From positions 45,404,941 through 45,468,940 of the forward strand of contig CATQJL010000112.1 of assembly GCA_958299035.1 (NCBI GenBank): a stretch of DNA of 64,000 nt, in the 5' to 3' direction. A program made the position numbers and the translations under genes. The stretch comes from Cylicocyclus nassatus (lineage: Eukaryota; Nematoda; Chromadorea; Rhabditida; Strongylidae). Numbering within the stretch: the first letter of the stretch is position 1; each line of letters opens with the position of its first letter. The notes beneath the pieces are model-generated. The model was given only the letters and a program-made list of their open reading frames with translations, was not told the origin of the DNA and did not search any database. Of the stretch, positions 45,778 to 57,500 are shown piece after piece.

Positions 45778-47083
45778 GTATTGTTACTTGTTTCGTTGTT
45801 GGCGGACCTGAATCCATTGAGTCGGAGGCGGTCCTTCCTGGACTCTTATGCGGTTTCCTTATCAGAGGATATTTCCTCCTCGGCTAGGGCAAGCCTCTTC
45901 ATCGCAGGGGAGCGCTACCCGTGGTGCAAACCGCATTGGATTTTAATGCCCAACACCACGCCAGGGTTCTCCCGAACTTTTAAATTACTTAAGCGGATTT
46001 TGTTTCTGATAGCACAGCGATACTTTGAGAGTTGGAATGTGGGATCTGGTTCTTGTCCGTAAAATTTGTTGTCTTGTATTGCATATGTCTTATTTGTCCA
46101 TTTTATATGTATGGAGATATACTTGAGTATATGTATTTCTGTAGTTCTTATGTTTGTATGTATGTATGTATGTAACGTCGAAGTTAAAGTAAGTTTGTGT
46201 TTATATATTATTATGTTATTATGTTTATATATTATGTGTGCATGTAAGTTGTCTATGTGATGTGTGTTTATTGTATATTCATTGTAATTCTTGTAGGAAT
46301 GAACGCATGTGACGTATGTATGTACATAGTTTTGTGTATTATATATGTCTGAACGTATGTACATGTATATATATGTATTGTTTGTTAGTAGATGTATATG
46401 TTATCGTGTATAAGCATCAATCTGAGTATGTTATGATACAGCCTCTGCGTATGTGTATGTGAATATGTGTGTAATGTAGGTGTTATATATGAATGTGTAC
46501 ATGTATGCAGTGTGTTAATAAATGACTATTTGCATTTGTATTTGTATGTGAATGATTTTGTGTTAAGTGTTAAGTGTGTTACTAAGTTTATTGTATTATA
46601 AATATGTTTTCAATCTTTTGGGTTATCATGCGAGCACCGAATCTAATCTTCATTGTTTTATTTACAATTGTTTGTTAATTATGTGACCTCCTTGTGAAGT
46701 GTTAACATGTTTATGGGTTTATGGAGTTATTTGTCGTGGTTTTGTTGGCTTGGTTTTTGATGGAACGCGGACTACTCTTACAATTAATGAATATATGACA
46801 TCGTATTATTACAGGAGTAGGTCATCGATGTTGTATGTCACCAAAAGGCCATGTGCCTTCTCTAACTCTTGATGCTAGAGGGTGACCAACATCTGATTAT
46901 GTGATGTGGGAAGTAAATGATACTTAGTGGAAGTAAGCCATGTTAACTAAAATCATTTAGTGAAAGTATTATTTCTAAATTATAAACACTGTAGATAAGG
47001 AAACTCTGGATCTATTCCTTTCCCGCCCTTTATCAATATAATCAATAAAACGCCTGAGGTGACCTAGTCCATCTCACTAACGG
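45778..47083. other. 5' flank of the Penelope-like element; TG/TATG-rich tract
   Basis: 45780-46040 may be 5' untranslated or upstream coding sequence of the element (the minus frame 45915-46364 has no domain). 46060-46560 is strongly biased to TG and TA on the plus strand, including a (TATG)n microsatellite at about 46150-46175. No gene. Confidence 0.5.
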
Positions 47084-47092
47084 TATATAAAG
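47084..47092 (+). promoter_or_regulatory. TATA box of the 47125 gene
   Basis: TATATAAAG lies 41 bp before the ATG of the unknown four-exon gene, leaving a very short leader. No trans-splice acceptor is visible between it and the ATG. Confidence 0.5.
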
Positions 47093-47124
47093 CGCTATCT
47101 GGTTATCTAGTCTAGTATTCGATA

Positions 47125-48570
47125 ATGTCTTCTATTGATGTGGCTGGTGCCGTCCGCAATATTCTTGGAGACAGCAATCTTAACTCTGAGCTATCTACCG
47201 CTTTGGTTTCATTAGCTTCTGCTCTGGATCAGCTGAAGAAACAACAAATTCAAATGAAGGATCAGCAGGACGCCTCAACTAAAGAACTGGAATTAGTCCG
47301 CCGTATGTCGAGGACTAATTGGTTGCTTGTTAGTGCTTTACTTTCATGTGGAAAATGTGTTTTACATTGTATTTGTTGCAGGTGATCAATTTGCCCCTGC
47401 CTTTCGGCCTATCAAAAGGCCAGGCTTTGCAACGTCTGTTCGACAATTTGAATTACTCCAAACCGCTTTTTGACTCAGAACGTGATCTTCTGGCTGCAGA
47501 AATTCTTTATGTGAACAAAAACGGAGCAACTTGTAACATGTCTGTAAGTTTGATAATTATGCTAAAAATCTCTAAAGTCCGAAATTCAGTTCTTTGTCGC
47601 GCAGCGACACTATGACCATATAATGGGGGCCGAGTTTCAACGCAAACTAGTAACCAGCAACCAAAATGTTCCAAGAGGTATGCGAAATTAATTACTTGTT
47701 TATTTGCAAAAGTTTAGGAATGTATGCTACATGTTATGAATATAGTAGCAAAAGTAAGATCATATTGAAATAATGACATATTACTGTTCTACTAGGATGT
47801 TATCTACTTAGACGGGGCAGAATTGGCGCTTACTATCGATTAGCTAGGTAAATGGACAAAAGATCTGCGTATATTCTAGAAAGTCTGGGCACTAAGAGCT
47901 GATGAAAAAGTAAACTGCGTCCGTAAGTAAGAGTTAGTTGAAGGATGGCTATGGTACACTCCACAGTGGATAAATAGCATGTGTTACAGATCGAAGATGA
48001 ACCAATGTTGCGCTAGGTTTAGCAAAATAGCTTATTGCTAGTTCCGACGCCATTGTAAATTGAAAACCAGGAAATGGCTGATACGAACTGATTGATAAAC
48101 AAAAGAAGTTTGTGAATTACTAGAACAAAAGTAAGTGCGTGGAAATTGTTTGAGCAATCACTGTAAACATGTACTAAGGAGTGTACCACAAATGTGTACC
48201 ATAGCCATCCCTAAATGTGGGAGCCGCACTCGTGTAAAGAATTGAAGGTAATTAATGCCGGCAAAATTAGAAGAAAGCGGTATAACGTAATGACAAATAT
48301 TTGAATGAACTTACTAGTTACTAATTCTCTTGTTCAATTGCAGAACAGTCTATGATTGCCGTAAGATTTGTGCTGTTTTCCTTCTGCATCCTTATTTGTA
48401 AGTACCGTACTTCTGCAAATAGTCGTGTTAAATTATGTAAATGGTTACCCAAGGCGATTAACAAATGGCGTAGGTTAAGTAAGAGGTGCTACTCTAACCC
48501 TAGTTGTCCAGAACCGAAAAGTTACGTAGATTATCTCATTTGCACCATTTGCTTAAACTATTACACGTAG
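47125..48570 (+). CDS. Unknown four-exon gene (about 226 aa)
   Basis: Proposed exons: 47125-47328, 47382-47543, 47590-47677 and 48344-48570, joined in phase with GT-AG introns of 53, 46 and 666 bp. Residues 1-68 contain a hydrophilic heptad-like stretch (LDQLKKQQIQMKDQQDAS) that could form a short coiled coil. Exon 2 is LPLPFGLSKGQALQRLFDNL..., exon 3 FFVAQRHYDHIMGAEFQRKL. Exon 4 begins with a hydrophobic run (MIAVRFVLFSFCILIC) and ends Cys-rich. Exon 4 is least sure: another frame in it (TVYDCRKICAVF then GTAAGT) also looks protein-like, so the true 3' structure may differ. I recognise no family. A TATA box at 47084 and host-like small introns support a real gene. Intron 3 contains a small TIR element. 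Confidence 0.5.
47941..48215. mobile_element. Small TIR element in intron 3
   Basis: AAGGATGGCTATGGTACACT at the left is inverted as GTGTACCATAGCCATCCCT at the right, with an extra internal 'ggagtgtaccacaaat' duplication beside it. About 275 bp, no coding capacity; probably a MITE. It accounts for much of the unusually long third intron. Confidence 0.6.
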
Positions 48571-49189
48571 ATTCCATGCATTGTTTCTTGATTGTTACGA
48601 AATACGCAAGCTGTGACTTGACGATTGCTAATAGTTAAAGTTGCAGAATTGATTAGCTTATGGTCTATGGGCTATATGAGTGAAAGCGTAACTCAAGCAA
48701 AAGATAGTGATAACGCTTGATGTCTATGAAATGTTCAGCATCGAAAAGATAACCGTACATTTGGTCGCTATTGTGGTGTGACCGCGCACTTGTACATTTG
48801 TAATTCACGACACTTTCATTAGAGAGACAAAGACTACACGAATGCCGAGTCTCACGGGTATATTACTAAGCAAAAGAGAATAAGTAAGTGAGAAACGGAA
48901 GGTAGTTGGTAAGTAGTTGGTGCATAAGTGTATAAAAAGTGTGTGAAGTGTAAGCTTTTTTCCGGCCGTGATATTACTTGTGTATGTATATACGCAATCA
49001 CCATACTCCATGTCATGTCATAAAGCACGACCTCTATTAATAAGGAGTGCAAATGAAAATGTCCTTCAAATAGTCCTATTTCGACACTACTGAGACGAGG
49101 TCGCGTACATGAATCATCAGGCCATAATAGATATAGTAATAAGCGCAAAACGTATAGAAGCGATGACCAAAGACTTATTTGTCTCATAA
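48571..49189. other. Intergenic, nothing recognisable
   Basis: Downstream of the unknown gene; short minus-strand frames (48805-49011, 48852-49187) without domains. No clear polyadenylation signal was found just after 48570. Confidence 0.4.
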
Positions 49190-49470
49190 GTATGAAGGCA
49201 CCCTTATGGTAGGTATGCGGTATGGGGCCAAATCATAGATTTGGCTGAAATCCGGTCTAGGGCGATTAATGGACACGCTGATGCCGAGTATCATATTTAT
49301 TTCATATGATAGCGTCATTTTCTGAGGCTACGGGCGGTATACGGTAGGGGGTCAAAATGGTGGATTTGTCCGAAACTTGGCCCAGAGGGGTAATTTGACA
49401 TGCTGATCACAAATATCTTGCTTTTACCTCATAAAGACGTTTTCCTGTGTAGATATGGTAGATATACCGT
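49190..49470. repeat. Units of the 'acggtagg / ttgacatgctgatcac' repeat family
   Basis: Two to three diverged ~120-bp units: 'ttatggtaggtatgcggtat', 'gattaatggacacgctgatg', 'gctacgggcggtatacggta' and 'gaaacttggcccagaggggt'. Matches 17960-18425 and 26100-26520. It is followed by the second copy of the 26690-26830 repeat (49497-49620). Confidence 0.75.
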
Positions 49471-49814
49471 ATACGGTAGGGCGTACGGTAGGCGAGAAAT
49501 CTCCCCCCCTGTGCTTTAGGCAAAGCCACCGCAGAATGGTCGCGCGCGGCGATGGTCCTGTATGAAAGGCATGACCGTAGGGCGAGTCGGTCTACACTCA
49601 ACACCAAACGCGAAGTTCTAGACAAATTTGCCATTTTTGTTCCCTACCGTAAACCTACAGTAGCTTCGTAAGAAGGCCTCTCATGCGAAAAGAGTACGAT
49701 CATTGTGATTAGCATGTAGCATAGCCCCCCTCAACCAGGTTTAAGTGCAATTCACCCCCTACTGTGCATCCGCAGTAGCCCCAGATTGACGCTACCGCAT
49801 GGAATATATATATG

Positions 49815-50835
49815 TTAGGTTGTTTCAAAAGTAATTTCGCTTTTTTCAAACGGACACCGCATTTGACGGAACAAAGGTTTCTAAGAGATCTTGGAGACAT
49901 TCGATCCAGAATTTCATTCTCTTTCTAATAGTTATGGAATTGTTGCAAAATAGTCAATGAGCTTTCAGAAAATGACCGAAATCTGCGACCCATGCTTTTT
50001 GAGATAGTCAAGTTCCACAATTTTTTAAAACTTTCGTATCAATTCTCAGAAGGAGTTCAAGTAAGGGTTCGATAGAGTAAACCTTATAGAATACAGCACT
50101 GCTTTTTTCTCTTTTTTCTGGCTTGCCGTAATTTTTTAAAAGATTTTTTAACAAAACCATCGAATTTTGGCAGGCCTACGTCAGCCACAATCGCAGCAAA
50201 CAACGGTAATTATTCGGATTTTAAAAATTCCAAGATGTTAATGACTTAATATTGATTTTACAATGCAAGTGAGAGCTTACGGATTCAAAATATTAAATTT
50301 CGAGTTCTTCGGGTACAGCCCGGGGCTCGCTAAAAAAAATGAGTTATGATGATTTCTCCCCGGTAACTAAATGAATCGCGAACAGAAAAACACCTGTTAG
50401 AAAGAGGAGTAAATGCTGCATCGAATAGTGCGCGAGCTGCTCTTCTTTTGATGTTCTACAAGGATTTAGCTGCCCAAGTATGGAAATCGGTAACATCAGT
50501 TAAAATTCTGTTGAAAATGTGTGACAAGCTACGGAAAGGAGAAAAAAGCAGTTCTGTATTCTATAAGGTTTACTCTATCGAATCGTTACTTGAACTCCTT
50601 CTCAGGTTCGATATGAAAGTTTTAAAAAATTGTGAAACTTGACCATCTCAAAAAGCATTGGTTGCAGATTTTGGATATTTTTTGAAAGCTCATTGATTAT
50701 TTTGCAACAATTTCATAACCATTAGAAAGAGAATGAAATTCTGGATCGAACGCTCCCAAGATCTCTTAAAAACCTTTGTTCCGCCAAATGTGGTGCCCGT
50801 TTGAAAAAAGCGAAATTACTTTTGAAACGACCTAA
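49815..50835. mobile_element. Mariner-like element with ~295-bp inverted arms
   Basis: TTAGGTTGTTTCAAAAGTAA ... and the right end TTAGGTCGTTTCAAAAGTAA on the other strand. Arms stay alignable to the 'agagtaaaccttatagaata' block (50076 against its inverse near 50565-50583). The right flank is TATA, the left flank TATG. No transposase in the ~430-bp centre. It sits inside the repeat family that also flanks it on both sides (49190-49470 and 50845 on). Confidence 0.82.
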
Positions 50836-50844
50836 TATATTAGA

Positions 50845-51110
50845 CACGCTGATACTCGGCATCAGCGTGTCCAATAACCCCCCCCCCTAGACCAAGTTTC
50901 AGTCAATTCTACGGTATTGACCCCACACCGTATACCTGTCGTAACCCCACAAAAGTGATCCTTTCATGCAAAGTGAATGTCATTTTCGTGACCAGCATTT
51001 CGAATAACCCCTGTACGCAAAGTTTTAGCAAAATCAGAGAATTTGAAATTTTGGGTTGCGTATTCTGGAATAGTCTTTTTTTGCGAAAGTGACGTCGTGT
51101 GCTTCCCCTT
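50845..51110 (-). repeat. Dispersed repeat (inverse of 41365-41570) with a perfect small hairpin
   Basis: GACACGCTGAT (50846-50856) and ATCAGCGTGTC form an 11-bp perfect stem with a 7-nt loop. Then a C-run and the minus-strand equivalents of 'ggggttattcg' and 'tgacattcactttgcatgaa'. Continues to 'gcgtattctggaatag'. Confidence 0.7.
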
Positions 51111-51527
51111 CCCCCCCACCCGTCGACATCGACCTTCAGATCTCTCCCCCCCCCCCACCCGGTCGAAGTTCTTAAGAGATGAGTGTCCACCACCTTCACT
51201 TTTGGGGGGCCCGGCTCCACCCATCGCATCTCTGCTCCTGACCCGTACCCGCCTTGCCAAGTTGCCCGTTGCATGGGTCTCGCTCCATTCACCAAAAGTG
51301 ACCGATTCGGCGTCTGCAGGCTATTGGTGTACTGTAACTAAGGACTGCCAACGTTGCTCTTCCCTTTTCTCCTTTCTTGTCACTTTTCCGCCCCATGAAT
51401 GGAAATGTTCACGTTTTTCAAATTTGCTTTGCAATTTTCGAGTATTTAATATCTGCGCAGAATTTTGCTAGTCACATTGTGATTGGAGAAGTTTCAACTG
51501 GATTCATGAACGTCAGTGCACTGACTG
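51111..51527. other. C-rich upstream region of the coatomer gene
   Basis: Runs of C at 51110-51120 and 51146-51160, then a mixed-composition stretch that may hold the promoter and a short outron. No TATA box was seen close to the trans-splice acceptor. Confidence 0.4.
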
Positions 51528-51537
51528 TTTATTTCAG
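51528..51537 (+). promoter_or_regulatory. Likely SL trans-splice acceptor
   Basis: TTTATTTCAG ends 28 nt before the start codon at 51566 and no matching upstream exon with a GT donor is apparent. TTTTCAG-type acceptors just upstream of the first ATG are where nematode spliced leaders are joined. Confidence 0.6.
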
Positions 51538-51565
51538 GTCAGAAGGGAGCTGGCGACGTTACAGA

Positions 51566-54500
51566 ATGTCGCTATTAATCAAATTCGAGTCCAAGTCAGC
51601 TAGAGTCAAAGGTGAGTACGGTTCTTTTGGAGATCATTTCACCTTCAAGAATTTCGACCACTTTTCTTTATGCTTTTCTCAGCGTTCCAAACATATATGA
51701 AGTATTCATTATTGTTTTTTATATGTTTGCTTGAATGTGCTTATGGTGGGGTCTTTTCTTTTGTTTGTGTGTTCATGACAGTCATCTTTACCAGCTTTTC
51801 CAAAATGGTTTTGTCATGAATGCACGCAAATCAAAAAACTTTTTTGATCCACGTGACCCAGGAAATACTAATTGTCAACTTAACATCAAGAATCTAGCTT
51901 GCCATTTGTGATCGGCTCTTAGATCTGTGTGGAGGCAGGCGGGTTGCGGTTTCTCTGTTTATAAGAATAAAGTTGATGCGGATTTCGAAAAACAATGCTG
52001 TGACGTGGAGATTGAACAAGTTTTTCCTCATAGTCAGGGGAAGTCCGCAACCCGTCTTATGGATCCGAGAGCCAGTGGTATTTTCACCGGCTTCTATCCG
52101 CGTGTTAATCTTCTTCCCTCCTCATGAAATATCACTATGAAGTAAATAATCATAGCCATTGGTTTTGTGGGAATTACACTGAGTTTTCAGGAATATCATT
52201 TCATCCCACAAGGCCATGGGTGCTGGCATCGCTACACAGCGGCGTGATTCAGCTATGGGACTATCGCATGTGTGTCCTACTCGACAAATTTGACGAACAT
52301 GATGGTCCAGTGAGAGGTATCTGCTTCCATATGGATCAACCTATCTTTGTATCTGGAGGGGATGATTACAAAATCAAGGTATATTTCCGTCAAATATTCC
52401 AGTCTTATGTATATACTCCTGTAATTAGGTGTGGAACTACAAACAACGTCGTTGTATTTTCACTTTACTTGGCCATCTCGATTACATTCGTTCGACTTTC
52501 TTCCATAACAAATATCCATGGATTATCTCATCATCTGACGATCAGACTGTTCGCATATGGAATTGGCAGTCACGAAACTCGATTGCGATTCTTACCGGTT
52601 GGCGGCCCACATCGTTCTATTTCTTCTAATATCTTTTGAACAGCCGTAGTGTTTTTAAGGCTATTTTTTTAGGTCATAATCACTACGTTATGTGTGCCCA
52701 GTTCCACCCTTCTGACGATCTCGTTGCCTCAGCTTCTCTTGACCAAACCGTGCGAATATGGGATATCTCTGGCTTAAGTGAGTATACCATTGAAACTCGT
52801 CTTTTTGAACCTAATCCTGCTTGATAGGAAAGAAACAAATGCCTGGAGGAGGAAGCGTCGTACCCAGATCGGGAAGTGGTCCACAGACGCAAGCTGATCT
52901 ATTTGGACAACCCGATGTTGTTGTTAAGCATGTTTTGGAGGGACACGACAGAGGTATGCATTTTACATAATGTTTGTGAGTCATTAATCAACGACTAAAG
53001 CAAAGGCTTTGATTTTAGGAGTTAACTGGGTGGCGTTCCATGCCACAATGCCAATATTAGTGTCCGGTTCTGATGATCGCCAAGTGAAAATGTGGAGGTA
53101 CAATGAATCTAAGGCATGGGAGGTGAGCTAAGGGTACCTCTCGCGAGTGTACCACTTTGAAGCTATGATTTCCTTCGTTTTCTCATGTTTCCTACATTTT
53201 TTTATCCGAGATGCCCTCTTTCCACTGGCTTATCTCCTCTCCAAAGCAGTCTTTCAATCTGGAATACCTTTTTTCGTTTTCCAGGTGGATAGTTGTCGTG
53301 GACATTACAACAATGTTTCTTCGGTGCTTTTCCATCCCAACGCTGAGCTGATTTTGTCAAATTCTGAAGATAAGTCAATTCGGGTTTGGGACATGCAGAA
53401 GAGAACTAGCCTACATGTTTTCAGGTAATGTGGGTGTTTTTTTGTTGCTTTGAACGAAGCTATTTTTGCTATTTTTTCAGAAATGTTTTTGTTTCAGACA
53501 CGAGAACGAACGTTTCTGGGTTCTGTCAGCTCATCCAAGTCTCAATATGTTTGCTGCCGGTCACGACAACGGAATGATCGTTTTCAAGATTCAACGTGAA
53601 CGACCTGCCTATTGCATTAACGAAAACCTCGCTTTCTATGTCAAGGACAAGCAACTGCGTCGCCTCGATCTCACAACAGAGTGAGTTTTTTCCTCTCTTA
53701 AGAAATTATCACAGAAAATTGTAAGCTGAAAATAGTTCATGCTTCAATGTTTGAATGTGAGATGACAGATAGTAGTCATATGAGTCAGACGTGTGTGGCA
53801 GGTTCGCCCTTTTCGTTGATAACATTTTCTGACTTTGAACTCAAAAACTTTCAATGAACGAATCTTAATGCGAAGTGAAGTCCCAAGCGTGTTTATTTTA
53901 GCAAAGACCAAGCTATGTGCAAGCTGCGAGCCGCTGCAGCATTTATGCAGCCGTATTATGCGCTCTCGTACAACCCGGCTGAGAACGCTTTCTTACTTAC
54001 TAGTCGTTCACACAACAAGGAACAATGTTTTTACGACATCTACAGGGTACGAAACCTCTTTGCACATTCTTACACAAAGCAATCAATTTACTATACAGGT
54101 CGCCAGAGATTCTGATGGTAATACAGAAGCGCCAGTTAATCGCTCTCCTGGAATCGCCGCGGTGTGGGTTGCGCGCAATCGTTATGCTGTGCTTGATAAA
54201 AATCAGCAGGTAAGTCGCGATGTTTTCCTTGCTCTACAACATAGCACATGTCATGTTCTTGCAGATTTCTTTGCGCGACCTCTCCAACAAAGAAGTTCGT
54301 AAAGTGGAGATGAATGTTCCCGTTGACGACCTGTTCTACGCCGGAACTGGCGTTCTTTTGTTGAGAAACGAAGAGGGGCTGCAGTTGTTCGATGTTCAAC
54401 AAAAACGAGTCATGGCACACGTAAAAGCTAGCAAAGTAAGCAACTTTTTGAATGAAGATTTCCCGTGTCATGGACAGGGCATTTTAGGTACGATATGTCA

Positions 54501-57500
54501 TCTGGTCAAAGAACATGGAGTATGCGGCATTGCTTTCGAAGCATACGCTCACGCTCATCAATCGTAAGCTCGAGGTGCGTTCGAGTGCTGATTGTTACAA
54601 GTCAATGCTATTGTTTGATTTACCTTATCGGATCTATTTGAATTAATTTTCGAAAAGTCTGTCCATTGATAGGTTAAAGTTTTAGGTGTTGTGCACTCAG
54701 CAGGAGTCTACACGTGTAAAGAGTGGAGCTTGGGATGACGAAGGCATTTTCCTCTATACGACTAGCAATCACATCAAGTAGGACACATTTTCTACTTCTG
54801 CCTTCTTATGCGCAGTGTGCTACTGCTCCAGATATGCGCTCACTGCTGGAGACTGTGGAATTGTTCGTACCCTCGACCTCCCCCTATACATTCTCGCAGT
54901 GCGTGGAACTATCCTCTATTGTTTAAATAGGTAAGTTTCTTAATTTGCTGTGGTTTGCTAATGACTTTAATTTTTATCTTTCCCTATGGCGATGCAAAGC
55001 TTTTTATCTCTGGGTTTCTTTGGAGGTGTCGGTAACGTCTAACAAAATGAAACCTGATAGGCTCTGCTTTTTTATGAGAGTTCTGCCCGCTTTTTACTCG
55101 AAAGTTTTCGCCTATAGTTTTTGCCTGTTATATCAGACTTTCATAGGGAAGCTACACCAGTCGAAGTTCCCATCGATCCAAATGAGTATCGCTTCAAACT
55201 TGCTTTGATCAATAGGCGCATTGACGAGGTACAATATCCTTCCATTCAATCTCAATTAAGTGTGCTTATTGATAGGTTTTGAATATGGTGAAAAGCTCAA
55301 CTCTTGTTGGACAATCTATCATCAGTTATTTGGAGAAGAAAGGCTACCCAGAGATTGCCTTACATTTTGTTAAAGACGAGCGCACTCGGTTCGGCCTCGC
55401 TTTGGAATGTGGAAATCTTGACGTGGCTCTGGAGGCGGCAAAGGTGAAACTTACACTCTGGTCTCATCTAGTTTCTAATGTTTCGTATTCGTAGGTTTGC
55501 GACGATAAGGCTATCTGGGAGGCTCTCGGTGAAGCTGCGCTGATTCAAGGAAATCATCAGGTCGTTGAAATGGCCTATCAGCGAACGAAGAACTTCGAAA
55601 AGTACGCATTTGGAGTTTTAGAGGCTACAACATTTACAAACAATTTTTTAGGTTGTCATTCTTGTACCTAGTCACGGGCAACATGGAGAAACTCTCCAAG
55701 ATGATGAAGATTGCGCAAATGAGGAATGATGCTCACGGACACTATCAAACTGCTTTGTACCTAGGAGACATCGAAGAAAGGATTAAAGGTGATTTGTTTG
55801 TGGAGACGAGCGTTGATAATGTATGTTGTTATTTTTCAGTGCTAAAAGGTGTGGGCCAAACTTCTTTGGCATATTTAACGGCTGCCACTCACGGTTATGA
55901 AGAAGAAGCTGCTGTACTCAAGTCTGAGCTCGAATCTAAGGGACAGCCTATCCCTCCAGTTGATCCGAACGCAAAGCTGTTGGTACCACCACCTCCTGTT
56001 TGCAAGGTCTGTTTCCTTCGCCTTTGTTCTGCTAGAACCGCTTTGAGTCGATGAGTTTGGCTGCACGCCGGTCACATTTTGGTTCTTCAAAAGCCTTTTT
56101 CTTACAGCTAGAGGAGAACTGGCCGTTGCTTTCGACTGCTCGTGGTCCGTTCGAGCTGCTTGGTCTTGTTCCCCCTAGCAAGACCAATGCTGCAGGAGTC
56201 TCGCAGAAACCCGCTGCTGCTGCATTTGCTGTGGCTGACGATGAGGTAACATATATCTTGATGTGGCACCTCGGCGCTTAGCACGTTTCGGACTGCGAAT
56301 TCGTGCGCGGCGAAAAAGCATGCACTTTTGCTCGACGGTCTACATAGGACCCTCCTTTCGTGATATCAGCACTATATCTTTAATCAACATATCAAAGCTC
56401 GATATCCAAAATTTCATTGAATGTGAAGTCTTTCAATTTTGTCACCTGAGTAGAATTGCTTCGATTTCTTGGGAGATAATAAAAAACTCTCAGTATCGAA
56501 TGGTGACTAGATCCACCCAAATCGCACACGGTACCATCGATATGAAAAACACTGTTTTTTTCCCCGGAAAATGTAACAAATTGTTGCAACATAGCACGCG
56601 TCGTTCGCGTTGTCGCATCATGTTGAAACCATTGTTTGATTTGTGACTGTATCTCCTAAATGAGTTGATGCGGCATGGTCCCATAAAGTTATCTTGAAAG
56701 TACGAGCCTAAGCCTTTGACCTGATACCTTTGGAGTGTGATAAAACTCACTGTGAAATTCAAGAAGGCCCATCGAATCACTTAATCACTTCGTCATCACT
56801 TTTGCATACTAGCTGCTTCTTTACAGATGGAAGAAGGAGCTGCATGGGGCGAAGAAGGTGATTATCTTGTGGATGAGAACGGAGAAGTTGAGGTAAGAAT
56901 GCGAAGTATATCGATGTCTATCATATTCTTATAGATTCATTGATTCCACTGTAGTCAACAACTCAAGTACTTATTCTCAAACTTCAATATTTCCTTATTT
57001 AGCTCCTTCATTGTCATGCTTTACATTGAGAATCGATTGTGTTGCAGATTGATGATGATGACATTCTCGCTGGAACTGCTGAAGAAGGAGAAGCAGGGTG
57101 GGATGTGGAAGACGATCTTGCAATTCCGGATGTTCCCGCTGCTGCCGGCAGTGAGGGTAGGTGTACAAATGTCTTCACGCAGTTAGCAGTAGACTTGTTA
57201 TGGACTGATATTAACCCTTCAGATGTTGTTGTACCTAATCGCGGCCAGGCGCCCACATCGCATTGGCCTGCAAACAGTCGTCTTGTGGCTGACCACGTAG
57301 CTGCTGGTTCATTCGAATCTGCACTGCGTCTTCTTCATGACCAACTTGGAGTCATAAACAGACAACCATTCAAGGAAGTATTCATGGCTACATACGCCAG
57401 GTAACCTATTGTGTGATAGCATTTTGAATTGACAGTTTGACTCAACACATCTCCGTCAAATTATTTCCATTTACCTTCGTTTAGCTCACGAGTGTCCTTC

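Noticed and set aside
45915..46364. 149-codon minus frame upstream of the Penelope-like ORF as a second protein
   Set aside because: Most of it is translation of the TG/TATG-rich tract (His/Tyr/Ile repeats), and no domain is visible.
56392..56780. Minus-strand frames in coatomer intron 20 as a nested gene
   Set aside because: No recognisable domain or splice sites; may be a decayed insertion but cannot be supported.
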